Assembly (NCBI GenBank): GCA_016987375.1
Contig: PJRA01000216.1
Location: 2,170,698 to 2,211,968, forward strand
Source: Brachionus koreanus
Taxonomy: Eukaryota > Rotifera > Eurotatoria > Ploima > Brachionidae
Direction of reading: 5' to 3'
DNA length: 41,271 bases
Position numbers and translations under genes: made by a program. Under the pieces are notes generated by a model. That model saw only the letters and a list, made by a program, of their open reading frames with translations, made no database searches and had not been told where the DNA came from. This document shows, piece after piece, positions 1 through 12,200 of the stretch (position 1 is the stretch's first letter; each line of letters begins with the position of its first letter).

Positions 1-90
1 GTATAATGAGATGAGTTTTCAGATTGTTTTTTTTTTTTTAAATCTCTTTGATTATAATAAATTACAATTTTTTTTCTGGAATTTTCAATT

Positions 91-96
91 TTTATT
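91..96 (-). terminator. poly(A) signal of the katanin p80 gene
   Basis: AATAAA on the minus strand lies five bases past the TAG stop codon, so the 3' UTR would be very short. It supports exon 10 as the last exon. Confidence 0.5.
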
Positions 97-101
97 AGAT
101 T

Positions 102-3100
102 CTATTCGATTGTTTTCATAAGAAGGTTTATTTCACGAAAGTTGTTAATTAATTTGGTTGATTGAACAATTGGCATTTTTCTTTCAATAATATTAACAAT
201 TTCGACGAAATTTTGGTAGCATGACCGGCATTTTGTTTGTCTTAAATATAAGTTAATAAATCATTAATTGATTTAAAAAAAGGTTAAAATTTAATAAATT
301 GTAAATACGTCCTTGAAAATACTAGGAACTATGCCTAACTATGTAATAATTATTGCAATTCTAGATTGGCTATCAAAGTTTTAAATCTTTAGATAAAATC
401 TTTATTTATTTATTTTGTTAAATTTAAAAAACTTATTACAGTTGGATAAACCTCTAATTAGATTCAAAAATTAAAATAAATCAATCAATTTTTATAATTT
501 TTATTTGGGTAAAGAATCAATGTTAGTGTATTAAATATATTGCCTTATGACAATAAGATTAATAAATTGAATAAATAAATATTTAGTACTAATAATTAAT
601 TTCTAACACTCAAAGGTCAGAGGAATTTTTACGATCCTTTTTGTTTTTACTTTTAATGTCATGAAAATGATAATATTTAGCAAAAAACAATTAATTTACA
701 ATTTTTTTAATTGTAGATATTTGATTGAAAAAAATGTATAAAAATGATTTAATTTATTGAACAAAAAAAATGAAAAGATCTAACAAAAAGAGTTGAAAAT
801 GCAAGACAAAATATCAAGTTATTAATTGAACGAATAAAATAGACTTGAAAAAAAAATAAACCCTTAAATTGTAACTGTTTTATTAAAAATTAATTTTGAA
901 TGATTCTTTTTGTAAATAAAATATTTTAACTGATTTATGAAATAGATTGAATAAATAAATAAACCACTTTACTATACTATAATCCAAATAAATCCTATAA
1001 AAGTAATGTATCAAATGATCTTGGGATACAAATTTATATGACACTATGATAGCTAATTTGTTTTTTATAAAAAATAAAACTTTTCCAAAAAAAAAAATTT
1101 TTTTTTTAAAATTCACTAAAATTAAATAAAGAAACAAATTCAAAAAAATATTTTCGGAGCAAATGATTTGATTTTTTTCATTTTAAATAAAATAATTTAG
1201 GGTATTATAAAAACACATAATATTAATGTATACTACATAAGAGGATGGACTGACTAGATAAAATTACTAACTAATGGAGAAAAAATTTAAAATGCCAACA
1301 ATAATCAAATTGATGCTGAACATGTTCATGAGTGGCGCAACAAAAGAAAAAAAAATTAAGTACTCATATATTTTATATAGTTTTTTTAATATTCTTGTCT
1401 ATCAAAAAATTTCTTTATCTAGTTAAAAATATTTTTATATTGTTTTTTGTCTAGCTGATTTCATCTCTTATCTATTATAATTAATCCTATGCCGTTATAA
1501 AAAATTTGATCATTACCTTTCTTCACGTGTTATATCGACACCAACACCCACATTTGGCGCACTCATTAAATTCGATTTAATTAGTTTTCCGAAATTTTTT
1601 AATATTAATTTACAGCTATCGGATCCAGCTATCATGTGCCTAGAATTAAAAAATAAAATAATTAAAAAATTCAGCCAGCAATTTTCTTACTCTTCATGTC
1701 TAGAATCAATCAAGTTTCGAATTGAAGGCAAAAGTATAGTACATATGTCAAGATTCCATAAGCTGCTTAACGAGTTTATTTCATTTAGAATATCTGCCAT
1801 TATTTTTATATCATTTAAATTAACTGCATGGTCCAGAGCTGGTTTTATATTTCCTGAATTCCACATTGAACAAATCGACTGCAGCTTTCTACTTCTCATT
1901 CGCATTTGTTTCATAAAATCATCGTGCCCAGTTTCGATTTTTAAAACCAAGCTATTGCTTTCATCTATGCTTTTTTCAACATGGAAGCTATTTTTTGGCT
2001 CAATTTTCACTTTTTCATTAACTTCTTCTGCAATTTTGACTTCTTCATGCTTTTGTATTTCATTGGAGTTCTCTTTAATGTTCATTTTAACCTGCTGTAT
2101 TGAATCTTCTTTTATTGTTTCCGGAATAGCTAGACCATTTCCTTCGTTAAATAAATTCTGTTTTATGTTATCTGAATTATAATTAGGTGAGAGTGGAACT
2201 GATATTGGTTTAAGATTTGTAACAGGCTGAGAAACTGGTTGTGATTGAGGCGCCGGTGGAAAGTTTGTTTTTATATCTACAAAAAAGTTCTGTTTTTCTC
2301 CAGGAGAGTTCTCTTTGGTAATTCGATTTAACACCGAACGTTTCGGTTCATGATTGCATGCGCCTGGTCCATTCGGATCATTTGATACTGAAATTTCTAG
2401 ATAAAAAGTTTTAAAAAATTTAACTAAATTAGATATTTAAATAAATCATAAATATTAAAATTTGAATATAATATTAAAATAAATAATATTAAAGGTCAAA
2501 TAAAATATAAGTTCAAATATTTTATTTATTTTATAGTGAATTCTGACAAATTCTTAAGTATTTCTAGAAAATAAATTATTTTAATAAAAGTATACTTGAT
2601 TATCTAGCAGCATTAAAATTGATTTAATTTTATTAAAAAAATTATTCTAAATTCTATATAGATTAATATGTTTAATTATTTTAAAATATTTAACTTAATT
2701 TATACACTAAATGTTAGGTGTCGCAGCCAGAACTACTACTACTACTAAAAGTTCAACTTTGCAAATATAAAAAATTGAGTTAAACATCGAATTTTAATCA
2801 TAAAAATATACTGCTAGATTAAATTTAAACACAAGCTTAAATTTTCCAAAAAAAATTTTTAATATTCTAAGTTGTTATTAAGAAATTCAAATACAAACAA
2901 AACCAAAATTTTTCCTTTTTTGATAAATTAAAATTTACTAAAATAAATATTTAAATATTAAAATAAAATTTATACTTTTTTTTCTTTTAAGAAATGAAAT
3001 CTATAATCAATTAAAGCCTTATTGAAGTTTTATTCTTGTCTTTTTGTCTTACATAACAAAAATATATTAATTAAGATGGTTACTTTTTAAAAAAGCATGT

Positions 3101-5640
3101 TTTCAAAAGAAAGTCAACATTTTGGAACCGTCTACCGTACCGTCAAAGATGTTGTTTAATTGATTATTATGTATCAAATAAACACATTTAAAAATTTACA
3201 ATTTTTTTTGATAATAAATATAATAGAATTTGAATTCATGTGGTGGTCTACCAGTATATGCTACTTGTAGAAGACCGACAGAAGTAACTGACCATATTAT
3301 TTGTTAATGATGAAAGTTGACAAACTTAATTTAGAAAGCTGTTACAGTGAGCTTTAAACCTCACTTCATGTGATTGACCCACATCATAACTATTTTTTTA
3401 TTGCTATTATTATGTTGGACTTTTTTGCAGCAATTCTTTTTAAATATTTTAGTTTAGTAAATTTTAATTTATCTAAAAAAGGAAAACTTTTTGTTTTGTT
3501 TATATCTGAATTTCAAAAACTCTGTTCTAAAAATTTACATATTTTTTTCTTTTTAAAAATATGATTAATTAAAATATAATTGCTTATTTAAAAAATTAGT
3601 TAGAGTTTTTCCTCTTTAGTCCAAAGAATTTCTCAATCAATCAACTCAATCTTAAAGCTTCAAGAGAGTTTAATCTAGAAATCTAAAAAAATGGTTTTTA
3701 AAAAATTATATATTCTTAAGCTTATAAAAAAAAACTATTTTTAAATTGATTTGAAAGTATTTTTTTTTAAATTCGTATTCTTATAAATGCGTAACTCAAA
3801 TATAAACTCTTTTAACTTTTAATTTTTATGTCAAAGATAGCTTTAATGCTGCGAATTTTAGAATTTAACATTCTTAAATTTTATATTATTATCTAATAAA
3901 TGCCCAAAAAGCTTTCAAATCCTTTTTAAAAAAAAACTAAAATAAAAATATTTTTAAATAAAAGTAAAATTTTATAAAAACTAATCATTTTGTTTTCAAT
4001 TTTTAAAAAATTCTAACTTGTTTACAAAATAAATGTTTAATTAGTCTGCGTGACTAAATTTGAAATTTGAAATCAATTATTAGTCGGGCCTTCTAATTTT
4101 AACCTATTTGATAAAATTATTAAATAATTACGTCTCATTAATTCGCGTTTTGGCTTGAAAATTCGATTGTACTCTTCTTGATTTAAAATATCAGCCTTGA
4201 AATTGTCAACTTCATTAGTCGGAACATAGTCTTCTTGAGGTTGTTCTGATGCTCTAATAGCAGAAATGTGCTGATATTAAAATGAAAATAATGATTAAAA
4301 TCAAGCTTACTCAAATTTATCACATTGGCGAAAGCTTTTCCTATTATTATTCGTTAGATTCATCGGTTTTTGAACTAAATTAGGCAAAAATTGATAACGA
4401 TCTTCGCTCTGTGGTGGTGTACCGATAGGTGCTACTTGTAGAAGATCAACAGCATAAAAACTGACCATATTGTTTGTAAATGATGAGGCTATCTTTTTTT
4501 AAATGATATTATTAATGTTTGTAATTGATTTTGAATTATTTTTACCAATTTATTTGAGGCAACACACATGTCGCTTACATTTTTCCATTGACAATACACC
4601 GAATCATGTATTTGACTCGGCTCCCATGAAATTGATTGAAGATTATCATGCAAAGCCGAGAAAAGACATCGACCATTTGGCTCAAATTTGACCAGTTTGA
4701 CAGAACTTAGCAAAACCGAGCTTGTTGATACGTTCTCCATTTTTTCAAGATCCCAAAATTTGACAGTCTTATCTGTCGAACCTGTTGCAAGAAGAAACTC
4801 ATTCGGATGAAATTCCAAGCTATTCACAGCACATTGATGACCTTTGAGATCTACGAGCAAGCGGCCTGCTTTTAAATCCCAAATTTTAACTATGGAATCA
4901 TCTGAAGCCGAGGCAATCCATTTGCTATCAGGACTAAATTTAAGCGCATTAATGCAATTAGTATGTCCCTTGTATGTAAAAATGCAGCCTTTTTTTCTCA
5001 AATCCCAAAGCTTATTTTTTTTATTAAGTAAAATAGAATAAAATAAATTTTCGTTTAAATTAATTTTTTACTCTTATTTGAGAATCAATTGATCCTGATG
5101 CTATATAATCAGCATAATTGTGATATTCGAGACATGTTACACTTGTTTTGTGGCCAACTAAATTGCATATTTCTAAAATAGAATAAATTTTAAATAAAAA
5201 ACTTGCTAAATTTGACAAATTTACGTTTGTTGCATTCTAAATCCCAAACTTTGACAGATCCGGACGCTGAGCCCGAAACTATTTTGTCTTCATTGGACGA
5301 AAACGATATGCTATGAATAGATGACGTATGACCATTAAGACTCTTAAAAAATTTGCATCATTTTTGATGATTTATTTTAGATTTATTTGACTTGCCATAA
5401 TGCATGCTGACTTGTTGAGAGTCCAAAGATTGACTTTCTTGTCATCACCTCCTGTGGCTGCAAGGCAGCTTGACTTGTGCCCTAAAGTACATGCCGTAAC
5501 AGCAGAACCATGGGCAATAAATTCATCTTTAGAGTGTAAATGTTTATTTGATAATATGGAATAAGGTTAAGCTTCTTACTTAGTTTTATTGAGCGTTTGT
5601 TCGGTTGGCCAACGGCAGCATTATTTAAGTTCATAGTCAT
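102..5640 (-). CDS. KATNB1: Katanin p80 WD40-repeat subunit, complete, 10 exons
   Basis: Regulatory and targeting subunit of the microtubule-severing enzyme katanin; it binds the p60 AAA ATPase. I joined ten exons: 5640-5580, 5526-5396, 5342-5225, 5172-5072, 5010-4546, 4492-4311, 4253-4132, 2396-1691, 1639-1517 and 240-102. All phases agree and give 715 residues (human about 655). WD40 repeats fill roughly residues 20-320 (ATGGDDKKVNLW, GSASGSVKVWDLE, GSTDKTVKFWDLEK). A conserved linker motif (EEYNRIFKPK) follows near residue 380, then a low-complexity stretch. The p60-binding con80 domain covers about 543-715 (LWNLDICTILLPSI, VGVGVDITREER, KCRSCY). The first ATG is used; a second lies two codons on. 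Introns are 51-61 nt except intron 7 (4131-2397) and intron 9 (1516-241). Intron 2 is GC-AG. The exon 6 to 7 junction (donor 4310, acceptor 4254) was chosen because it keeps the frame open. Family assignment is secure; exon edges are inferred. Confidence 0.93.
241..1516 (-). other. Katanin intron 9 (1.3 kb)
   Basis: AT-rich intron between the exon ending at 1517 and the last exon starting at 240. The open frame at 883-1143 is low-complexity Phe/Lys/Ile sequence and does not look coding. No mobile element was recognised. Confidence 0.6.
2397..4131 (-). other. Katanin intron 7 (1.7 kb)
   Basis: AT-rich intron. Besides the exon 6 relic at 3241-3320 it has a short (act)n run near 2737-2750. I see no nested gene. 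Confidence 0.6.
3241..3320 (-). pseudogene. Decayed copy of katanin exon 6 inside intron 7
   Basis: About 80 bases match positions 4411-4487, the 5' half of exon 6, in the same orientation at roughly 80% identity by eye. Shared runs include ctacttgtagaaga and ctgaccatatt. Read on the minus strand it starts like the exon (LTNNMVSY) but is two bases shorter in the middle, which shifts the frame and soon meets a TAG. It therefore looks like a dead partial exon duplication. Confidence 0.7.
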
Positions 5641-8022
5641 TAAATATTTTTGATTAATTTTTTTAAATTATGATAAAAATTATAAAATTCGTTGGTATTT
5701 TTGCATTAGTGAAATAAGATTCAAATAAATAGAGAGTTAGTTTAGTTTTTTTTCTTATTGAAATAAAAGCTAAATTTGGATATCAAATTGCACGGCAACA
5801 ATTAATACTATTGAGCATAAAATTTTAGTCAAATACATAAATTTAAGATGCATTAAGAAATTAAACGTATTGTCATTTTTTCAATTTGACATTACTAATT
5901 TTACTTTTATGAATAGAAATCACCTACAGCATTGAAAAATGTGATTAGTTTTGAAACTCTCTGTGATAAGATGCAAATTTTCTTGACATCCTCTTGCCTC
6001 TAGGATTCAAAAATATTTTCCGAATTGGGTCAACATTGAAATTATGTTTTTAATGCACAAAAATTATCGGCCTAATTTAAATAGAATAACAAAAGAAATT
6101 TTTTATTTAATGTTTTTAACCACTCTATTATAAATAAAAAACTATCAATAAAATCGTATATGATTTTAATTAAAAGCAAAACTTGGTAATTTATTGTTTT
6201 TATAAAGTTCTAGTTCATAAAGTACATAACATAATTAATAACAAAAAAAGTATTAAAAAAGTAAATTATCATTTTAAATTTTCCATGAATAAAAACCAAA
6301 ATCAATTTTTAAAATTCTATTATGCACCAATTTCAAAAATTTATCTCTTCTTCTATCTGTTCTCTTCTATTTAAAAAACGAAAAATTAAATTCTTACATG
6401 ATACATGACACGTGAATTTTCTGTTAAACGTGACATTTTTTATTGAGAAAAAATATTCTATTTCATCAAAAAGAAGACACTTGCTAGTTTGTTGTTGTGC
6501 ATGTTTTGTAATGAGTTATTGAAATGTCTCATTTAACGAAAAAGAAAATTCACGAGTCATATAGAATGTAAAACATGAATTTAACTCGTTTCTAACAGAG
6601 TAGAAAAGAGCGATAAACTTCTTTTATGAGTCTCCCTTATTGCCACAATTTCAGTTCTAGGAAGCGCATCCCCCTTAAAAATGCACCAGAAAAAATAAGA
6701 CTTAAATTATTCAGCACACCAAAAATTAAAAAAAAAAAAGATTTCTTAATAGCGCATTGCCAAAATTATTTACAGTATCTCTTGATCAACGCATCAATAA
6801 AAAAATTATAAAAAAATTTAAAAAAATATTTTAATTCAAAATTGAAATCTTAATCTTAGAATCTACATCTATAATACATTTTATTAATTTTAATACAAAT
6901 TTAAGGTATTACCAAGTTATTATTAAGTATAAAATTATAACCTTACTAAGGTATTTTGAGCTTTTTTAGATCGACCACGGTTTTGCTTATTAACAAATTT
7001 TGTCTTGTTTTTCAAGCTCTTAAGTGCAAGTAAATAACACCTTGTTCTTCAGATAATATTTGCAACTACAAGTTTTTAAATATAAATTGAAAAATATTCA
7101 CTAAAAGAAGATGCGCTGAATGAATTTTTAAATTCAATTCAAAGAGTTTTTTTTTTAAATTTAATGCTTTTTTAAGATAACTTATCAGTATATAAATTAT
7201 AGTGCGTTATTAAGTTTTCGCAATATATTTTTTTTTGGATGTGTTAGTCAGACGATGCGGTCAAAAATTTTTGCGATGCGCTAATAAGAAATTTTGATGC
7301 GGAGAAAAAATATGTTGATGCGTTAGTTCATTTATCCCCTTCTTTTATTTCAATCACTTCTTTTGGATATGTAGTCTAGGTCAAATTTAAATCTTTTACT
7401 AGCTAAATATATAGCAACCACTCTCAAATATTAAAAATATTAAAATTAGTAATTAATTAAGTCTGAATTTTAACAATTACTAATTAGACCTGAAAAAATG
7501 CTGTGAAAAAGTTAAGAAACGGATTTAATAACAGTTCTAATAGCAAATAGAACCACATTTATTTTCAATAAACTCTTTAAATTATGCTATTTTTTTGATT
7601 TATTATTTTGGACACTTCGTATTCAAAAAGATAAAAAGGAGTTAGAAAAGAACAGTTGAAAGAAAGAAACTCAAATTTGGTCGAGCAGAAACGGCTGCCA
7701 GGGCACAAGCAAAAAGTATTTTTTAAGTATTAAAGTATCTTTTAAAGGGTAGATATTTTTGATTCTAGCATCCTTTTTTGATTTACAAAAACTTTAATCC
7801 ATATTATATGTTAAAATAGACAGAATTGAACTCACTTTAAAATTAAATGTCAAACTCTTTGTTTTTTTAATTCTAAAGCTTTCATAAAATAAAACTTAAA
7901 ATGAAAATTTTGAAATTTTTCAAGATTGGTTTTAAAAATTTAAAAGTGGAGATACGAGCTTTCAAAAGAATAGTCTGGTTAAAAAAGGTCAATCAGAATT
8001 TCTTAAAAATTCTGTAAATTAA
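5641..8022. other. Intergenic region between divergent katanin p80 and polybromo
   Basis: No convincing gene. It should hold the katanin promoter near 5641-5800. A fold-back element sits at 6388-6585. A small patch at 7250-7320 repeats the hexamer gatgcg, unusual in such AT-rich DNA. The rest is simple AT-rich sequence. Confidence 0.5.
6388..6585. repeat. Fold-back (inverted repeat) element
   Basis: The left arm at about 6388-6452 and the right arm at about 6517-6585 are imperfect reverse complements around a 64-base centre. The best shared block is cgtgaattttct with neighbours atgac and gacattt. Arms differ by several substitutions and small indels, as in an old non-autonomous DNA transposon. 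No target duplication was found. Confidence 0.55.
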
Positions 8023-8411
8023 GGCGCTGTGAATTTTGGAACAAAAAACAAAATAAAAAATTTAAAATTAGAATATTTTTTTTCTAAGAGTCAAAAAATC
8101 GTTGTGCAAAATGTATTAGCTGATACAATGTTAGTATCACCCAATTTTAGTCTGTGAAAAAAATATGCAATTTAATTTTAATAATTTTCTAATGCATATA
8201 CTGTTTTGCACAATTGCAGAGTTTTTACACAGACTAAATTTGGGTGATACTAACATTGTATCAGCTAATACATTTTGCACAACGATTTTTTGACTCTTAG
8301 AAAACAATTTATTTTAATTTTAAATTTTTGATTTTGTTCTAAATCATTTAAGATTAAAATAACTTTTTTTCTTTTATTGGTTTTGTTTTTTGTTCAAAAA
8401 TTCACAATGCC
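8023..8411. mobile_element. MITE copy A with long inverted arms
   Basis: The ends are inverted repeats: ggcgctgtgaattttggaac at 8023 and the complement of gttcaaaaattcacaatgcc ending at 8411. A second, nearly perfect inner pair follows (8083-8143 against its complement within 8222-8302, about 60 bp exact). Flanking nonamers gtaaattaa (8014-8022) and ataatttaa (8412-8420) match at 7 of 9 positions, an eroded 9-bp target duplication. The ends resemble copies B and C. Confidence 0.7.
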
Positions 8412-8435
8412 ATAATTTAACTGTTGAACATATAT

Positions 8436-9095
8436 ATGAATTTAAATTTTTCAGATGGATCATTAGTTATGATGAGAAGTGGATCTATTTTCGAAATAAT
8501 GATAACATAAAAAGAAGACACTCTTAAAAAAGGTGATGTTGTGTGTTTACTAAGGGGTTTTGTGAAATTTAGTACAATAGAACAGAACAAAATGTTGAAA
8601 ACCCTAATAACTTTTCTTTTAAAAGTCAAAAGCAAGTTCTGTAAATGCAACATGGTACAACATTCAAATTTGCATTATTATTAACAATCTGGTAAAACTC
8701 TGCAATTTTAGCACATTTTAAATTTAGACAAATTTGGCTTTAGTGTATTTTGCAGAAATTTTGCACATCATAAGCAGACTTTGATCTTTGATGCAACTAA
8801 GTATGTTGCAGTTTGTTGCACTTACTTACAGAACTAATTAAAAGCATTCAAAAAAAAAGTTATAAGTTTTTTAGCATTAATTTTTGCTCTATTTTTTTAT
8901 TTTGTACCAAATTTCACAAAACCTTACTAAGGGTAGTTCACTTTGAGTTGGTAACAAACGGTCGTGTTACAAATGCAGAACTTTATTTTGAACAATTGGA
9001 GCGAATGAATGCTTCACTTCAAGAAAAATATCCATCTTTGATTAACTGAAAGCTAGGTTGCTTATTCAAGACCTTACACAGGCAAAAGAACAAAA
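8436..9095 (+). pseudogene. mariner transposase fossil, split by MITE copy B
   Basis: The first part (8436-8546) reads FFRWIISYDEKWIYF, close to the DEKW block around the second catalytic Asp of mariner transposases, then NIKRRHS. The second part (8933-9095) reads VVHFELVTNGRVTNAELYFE and EQLERM, matching the family's VHFELL...INA.Y..QLDR region. It continues past an in-frame stop at 9047-9049 into a decayed form of the HQDNARPH block (LLIQDL). Removing the insert and one copy of the duplicated nonamer rejoins the frame (CLLRVVHFEL). The N-terminal domain was not found and terminal repeats were not seen. Confidence 0.75.
8547..8932. mobile_element. MITE copy B with perfect 9-bp target duplication
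   Basis: The element is 8556-8923 (368 bp). The ends are 20-bp inverted repeats with one mismatch: ggttttgtgaaatttagtac at 8556 and gtaccaaatttcacaaaacc ending at 8923. The exact nonamer ttactaagg flanks both sides (8547-8555, 8924-8932). It sits in the mariner fossil and so is younger than that element. A 9-bp duplication and GG ends would fit a Mutator-like family; hAT (8 bp) is a less exact fit. It has no coding capacity. Confidence 0.85.
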
Positions 9096-9295
9096 GAAAA
9101 AAACAGAAATTTTTTCACTCATCCTTATATATTAGAAACAAAAAAAAATAAATTAAAATTTTTATTTTTTTTAAATTGACCTTTTTCAAAGCGTTTTTTA
9201 ATTCGATTAAAAATGTAACATGTAAGACAAAAAATATGTCGATTCAAAATTTAAATTTTTTGATAGTCAAATAAAAAACGAATTAATAAATATAT

Positions 9296-12200
9296 ATGGA
9301 TCAATTTGAGACGTTAAATCAAAAAATGCCTGCAAAACGTGCCAAAATCTCTGATGTTGACAAACCACAAGATTCAGAAGAGCCAGAAACCAGCAGTCTT
9401 GCTTCTACGCGTAGCAAGCGAATACGTCAATCAGTTAAGAATGAACCAGCACCTACAGAACCAAAACAATCGCCAGGCAGCGACCGTCAAACAAGGAACA
9501 AGCCCAAAATCGAAGAATCTCAATACTACGAGGACTTGTTTGACATAATATGTTCTTATCAAGACGAAAATCAGCGCTATTTAGCTAACATATTCTATGT
9601 TTTACCATCTAAAAAAGATTATCCGGACTATTACGAACTAATCACCAAGCCTATTGATTTGAACATAATTGCCAAAAATATTCTTGCAAACAAGTACAAA
9701 TCTTTGAGACAATTGGACTCGGACTTGACTCTGATGTTCGACAATGCCAAGCGTTACAATGATCCCAAGTCAATTATTTACAAAGATGCGTGTAAATTAC
9801 GCAAATTGCTGAAAGAAACAGTCAAAGAACTTGGCGACTTGCAGCTAAGACACAAATTGTACGATTCGAAAAAGAATCGTGACAAAAAAATCAAGCTACT
9901 GCAAGAAATAAGCGAAATGACTGGCGAAGAATTGATGGAAACCGAGAAGCCAAGTGAGGAGCATTTTCACGAAGGTTCTGAGTCCGACGAGAGCGAGGTC
10001 GAAGGCGAAGAAACCGAACACACCAGCAAGCACAACCAACAGTTGATTTCTTCCATGTGGAGCCTGTTCGACCATATTAAAGAGTTCAAGTATCAAAACG
10101 AGCAAATAATTGAGCCTTTTCTCAAGCTTCCGCCCAAGCGCATGTACCCCGACTATTACGAAGAAATAAAAAATCCCGTTGCCATGAATTTAATAAAGAA
10201 AAAACTCAACAAACGATTGTACAAATCGTTTAAAGATTTGGTCGAAGACTTTGAGACAATGTTCAAAAATGCCATGAGCTATAACATTGAGCAAAGTGTA
10301 ATACATCAAAATGCAAAGAGATTTCTTGGCCTAATAAAATCCAAAGTAAAAGAAATCGAGACACAAAAAACAGACATTTATCAGCAAAAAATAAATCTAG
10401 CGTCGCCATCAACTCCAACTAGATCAAAAAAATCTAAAATTGAAAAAATAAAATTCAACGATACAAAAGATAATTTCACTTGTTTGTATAATCACATAAA
10501 TGAGTTTAAAATTGATGGCAGAGAATTGGCACCGCCGTTTCGTCACTTACCATCGAAAATCGAATATCCGGACTACTATAACATAATCAAAAAGCCAATA
10601 GACATGATCAAAATATTGTCGAAAATAACAAATCAATTGTATCAAACAATTGAGGACATGTGTGCTGATTTTTGTCTTATGTTTGAGAATGCATGTGTTT
10701 ACAACGAGCCTAGCTCTGTGCTATACAAAGATGCTCTGACACTTCAGCGAGAATTGTTTGTAAAGCGTGATGAGATACTTGAGGACAACGACGAACCGTC
10801 TTTGGACCCACAAAACCAAGTCAATCAGCTCATAAGACAATTATTCGACTCGGTAGCAAATTGTCAAGATTCAGAAGGCCGAATTTTGTCTGATTCGTTT
10901 GTTTCTTGGTACAAACAAGCTCTTGACTCCGAGCAAGCAATATTCACTCTAAAACAAATTAATGACACAATCAGCAATTACACTCGCATGGATCTGTTCC
11001 AGCATCAGATGTTCCAGCTGTTTAACCAAGTGAGACTCAAAATGCATCCCATGTCTCAAACAGTTGCCGATGTTACCCAAATGCAAAAAATTTTTTGTCT
11101 CAAAAGAGACGAATTGTGCAGAAATGGTGAAATTTTGCTAACAAATGCACTTAGTTCTAAACATGCTAGTCAAAATGGTCAATTTAGTGAAAGCGATGCG
11201 CTGTCGGTTGAATCAAATTATCGTTCACTTGAAAGTCAACTTGAATCCGATCAAACAGAAACACAAAAAAATCTCAAATTTTATTCAGGTGCTTTCTATT
11301 TTATTGGAAATAAATTGTACTGTATTTTAAAGCAAAATAGCAACGGTTCTAAACTTTTAGCTCAACAATACTTTGCCTTGAATGATAGTGACTTTTTCAA
11401 GCATGTTAAAGTGCATGAAAACGAAGTTTTCAAGACCGATCTATTTGAAATTATTAATGTGGACGACATTGACTGTGCACGGCCTTGCTATGTAACAAGC
11501 GCCAAAGATTATGTTCAATACGAGCTTGATTTTTCTGTCGCTCAAGCAGCACAAGAAGAAGGCATAATTGAAATTGATCAAAAAGACGTTTTTGTTTGCG
11601 AGTCATTGTTCAATACCAGACATGGATTTGTGCGTAGACTGATGCAAAAAAAGTGGTGTCCATTGCAGTTTTTAGGAAGCACTAGTGTTGAGCTAAAATA
11701 TAATTTTACGCTTAAGAAACGAGACAACACACTCAAACTGCAGCGTAAATGGTTAGATGAAGCCTATGTGAAAAATTTGATTACACAAATCGAGTCAAAA
11801 GAGATGCTTAAATTTGCTGATTTGCCTAGAGAAACAGTTCAATTCGACACATTGCCGTCCAGCTTTAAACTAGACGAAGAGGCGCCCGACACCGAAGACA
11901 ATGAGCTTGTTAAATCGGCCAAATACTTTGAGCAAATAGTGACTGGCGATAAGTTGTTCAAGCTGGGAGATTATGTTTACATAAAGCATAGACAATTGCA
12001 TGCGAATCAGCTGGACGGTGGCAAAAAACCCCTGGTATTTCGCATCGACCGAATATGGTCGGTTAATTTGGCAGAGTTTAGTTTAAAAGGCGCTGTTTTT
12101 TTGCGCTCAACCGACGTTCCACATGAGCCAACACGTCTGTTTTATCCAAACGAAGTGTTCAGAGAGATATCACGTGACTTGACTATAAGCTTGGACCAAG

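Noticed and set aside
883..1143. 86-codon minus-strand open frame
   Set aside because: Low-complexity Phe/Lys/Ile sequence inside katanin intron 9; no domain, and exon 10 was found at 240-102.
1634..2182. 182-codon plus-strand open frame
   Set aside because: It is antisense to katanin exon 8, whose minus-strand protein matches the family through the con80 domain.
3370..3564. 64-codon plus-strand open frame
   Set aside because: Lies in katanin intron 7 just beside the exon 6 relic; low complexity and no homology recognised.
7640..7735. Possible coding scrap (AETAARAQAK) near a GC-richer patch
   Set aside because: Too short, no family match, and not in frame with the mariner fossil 700 bp away.
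8417..8653. 78-codon minus-strand open frame
   Set aside because: It covers the mariner fossil and MITE copy B on the opposite strand; no independent protein signal.
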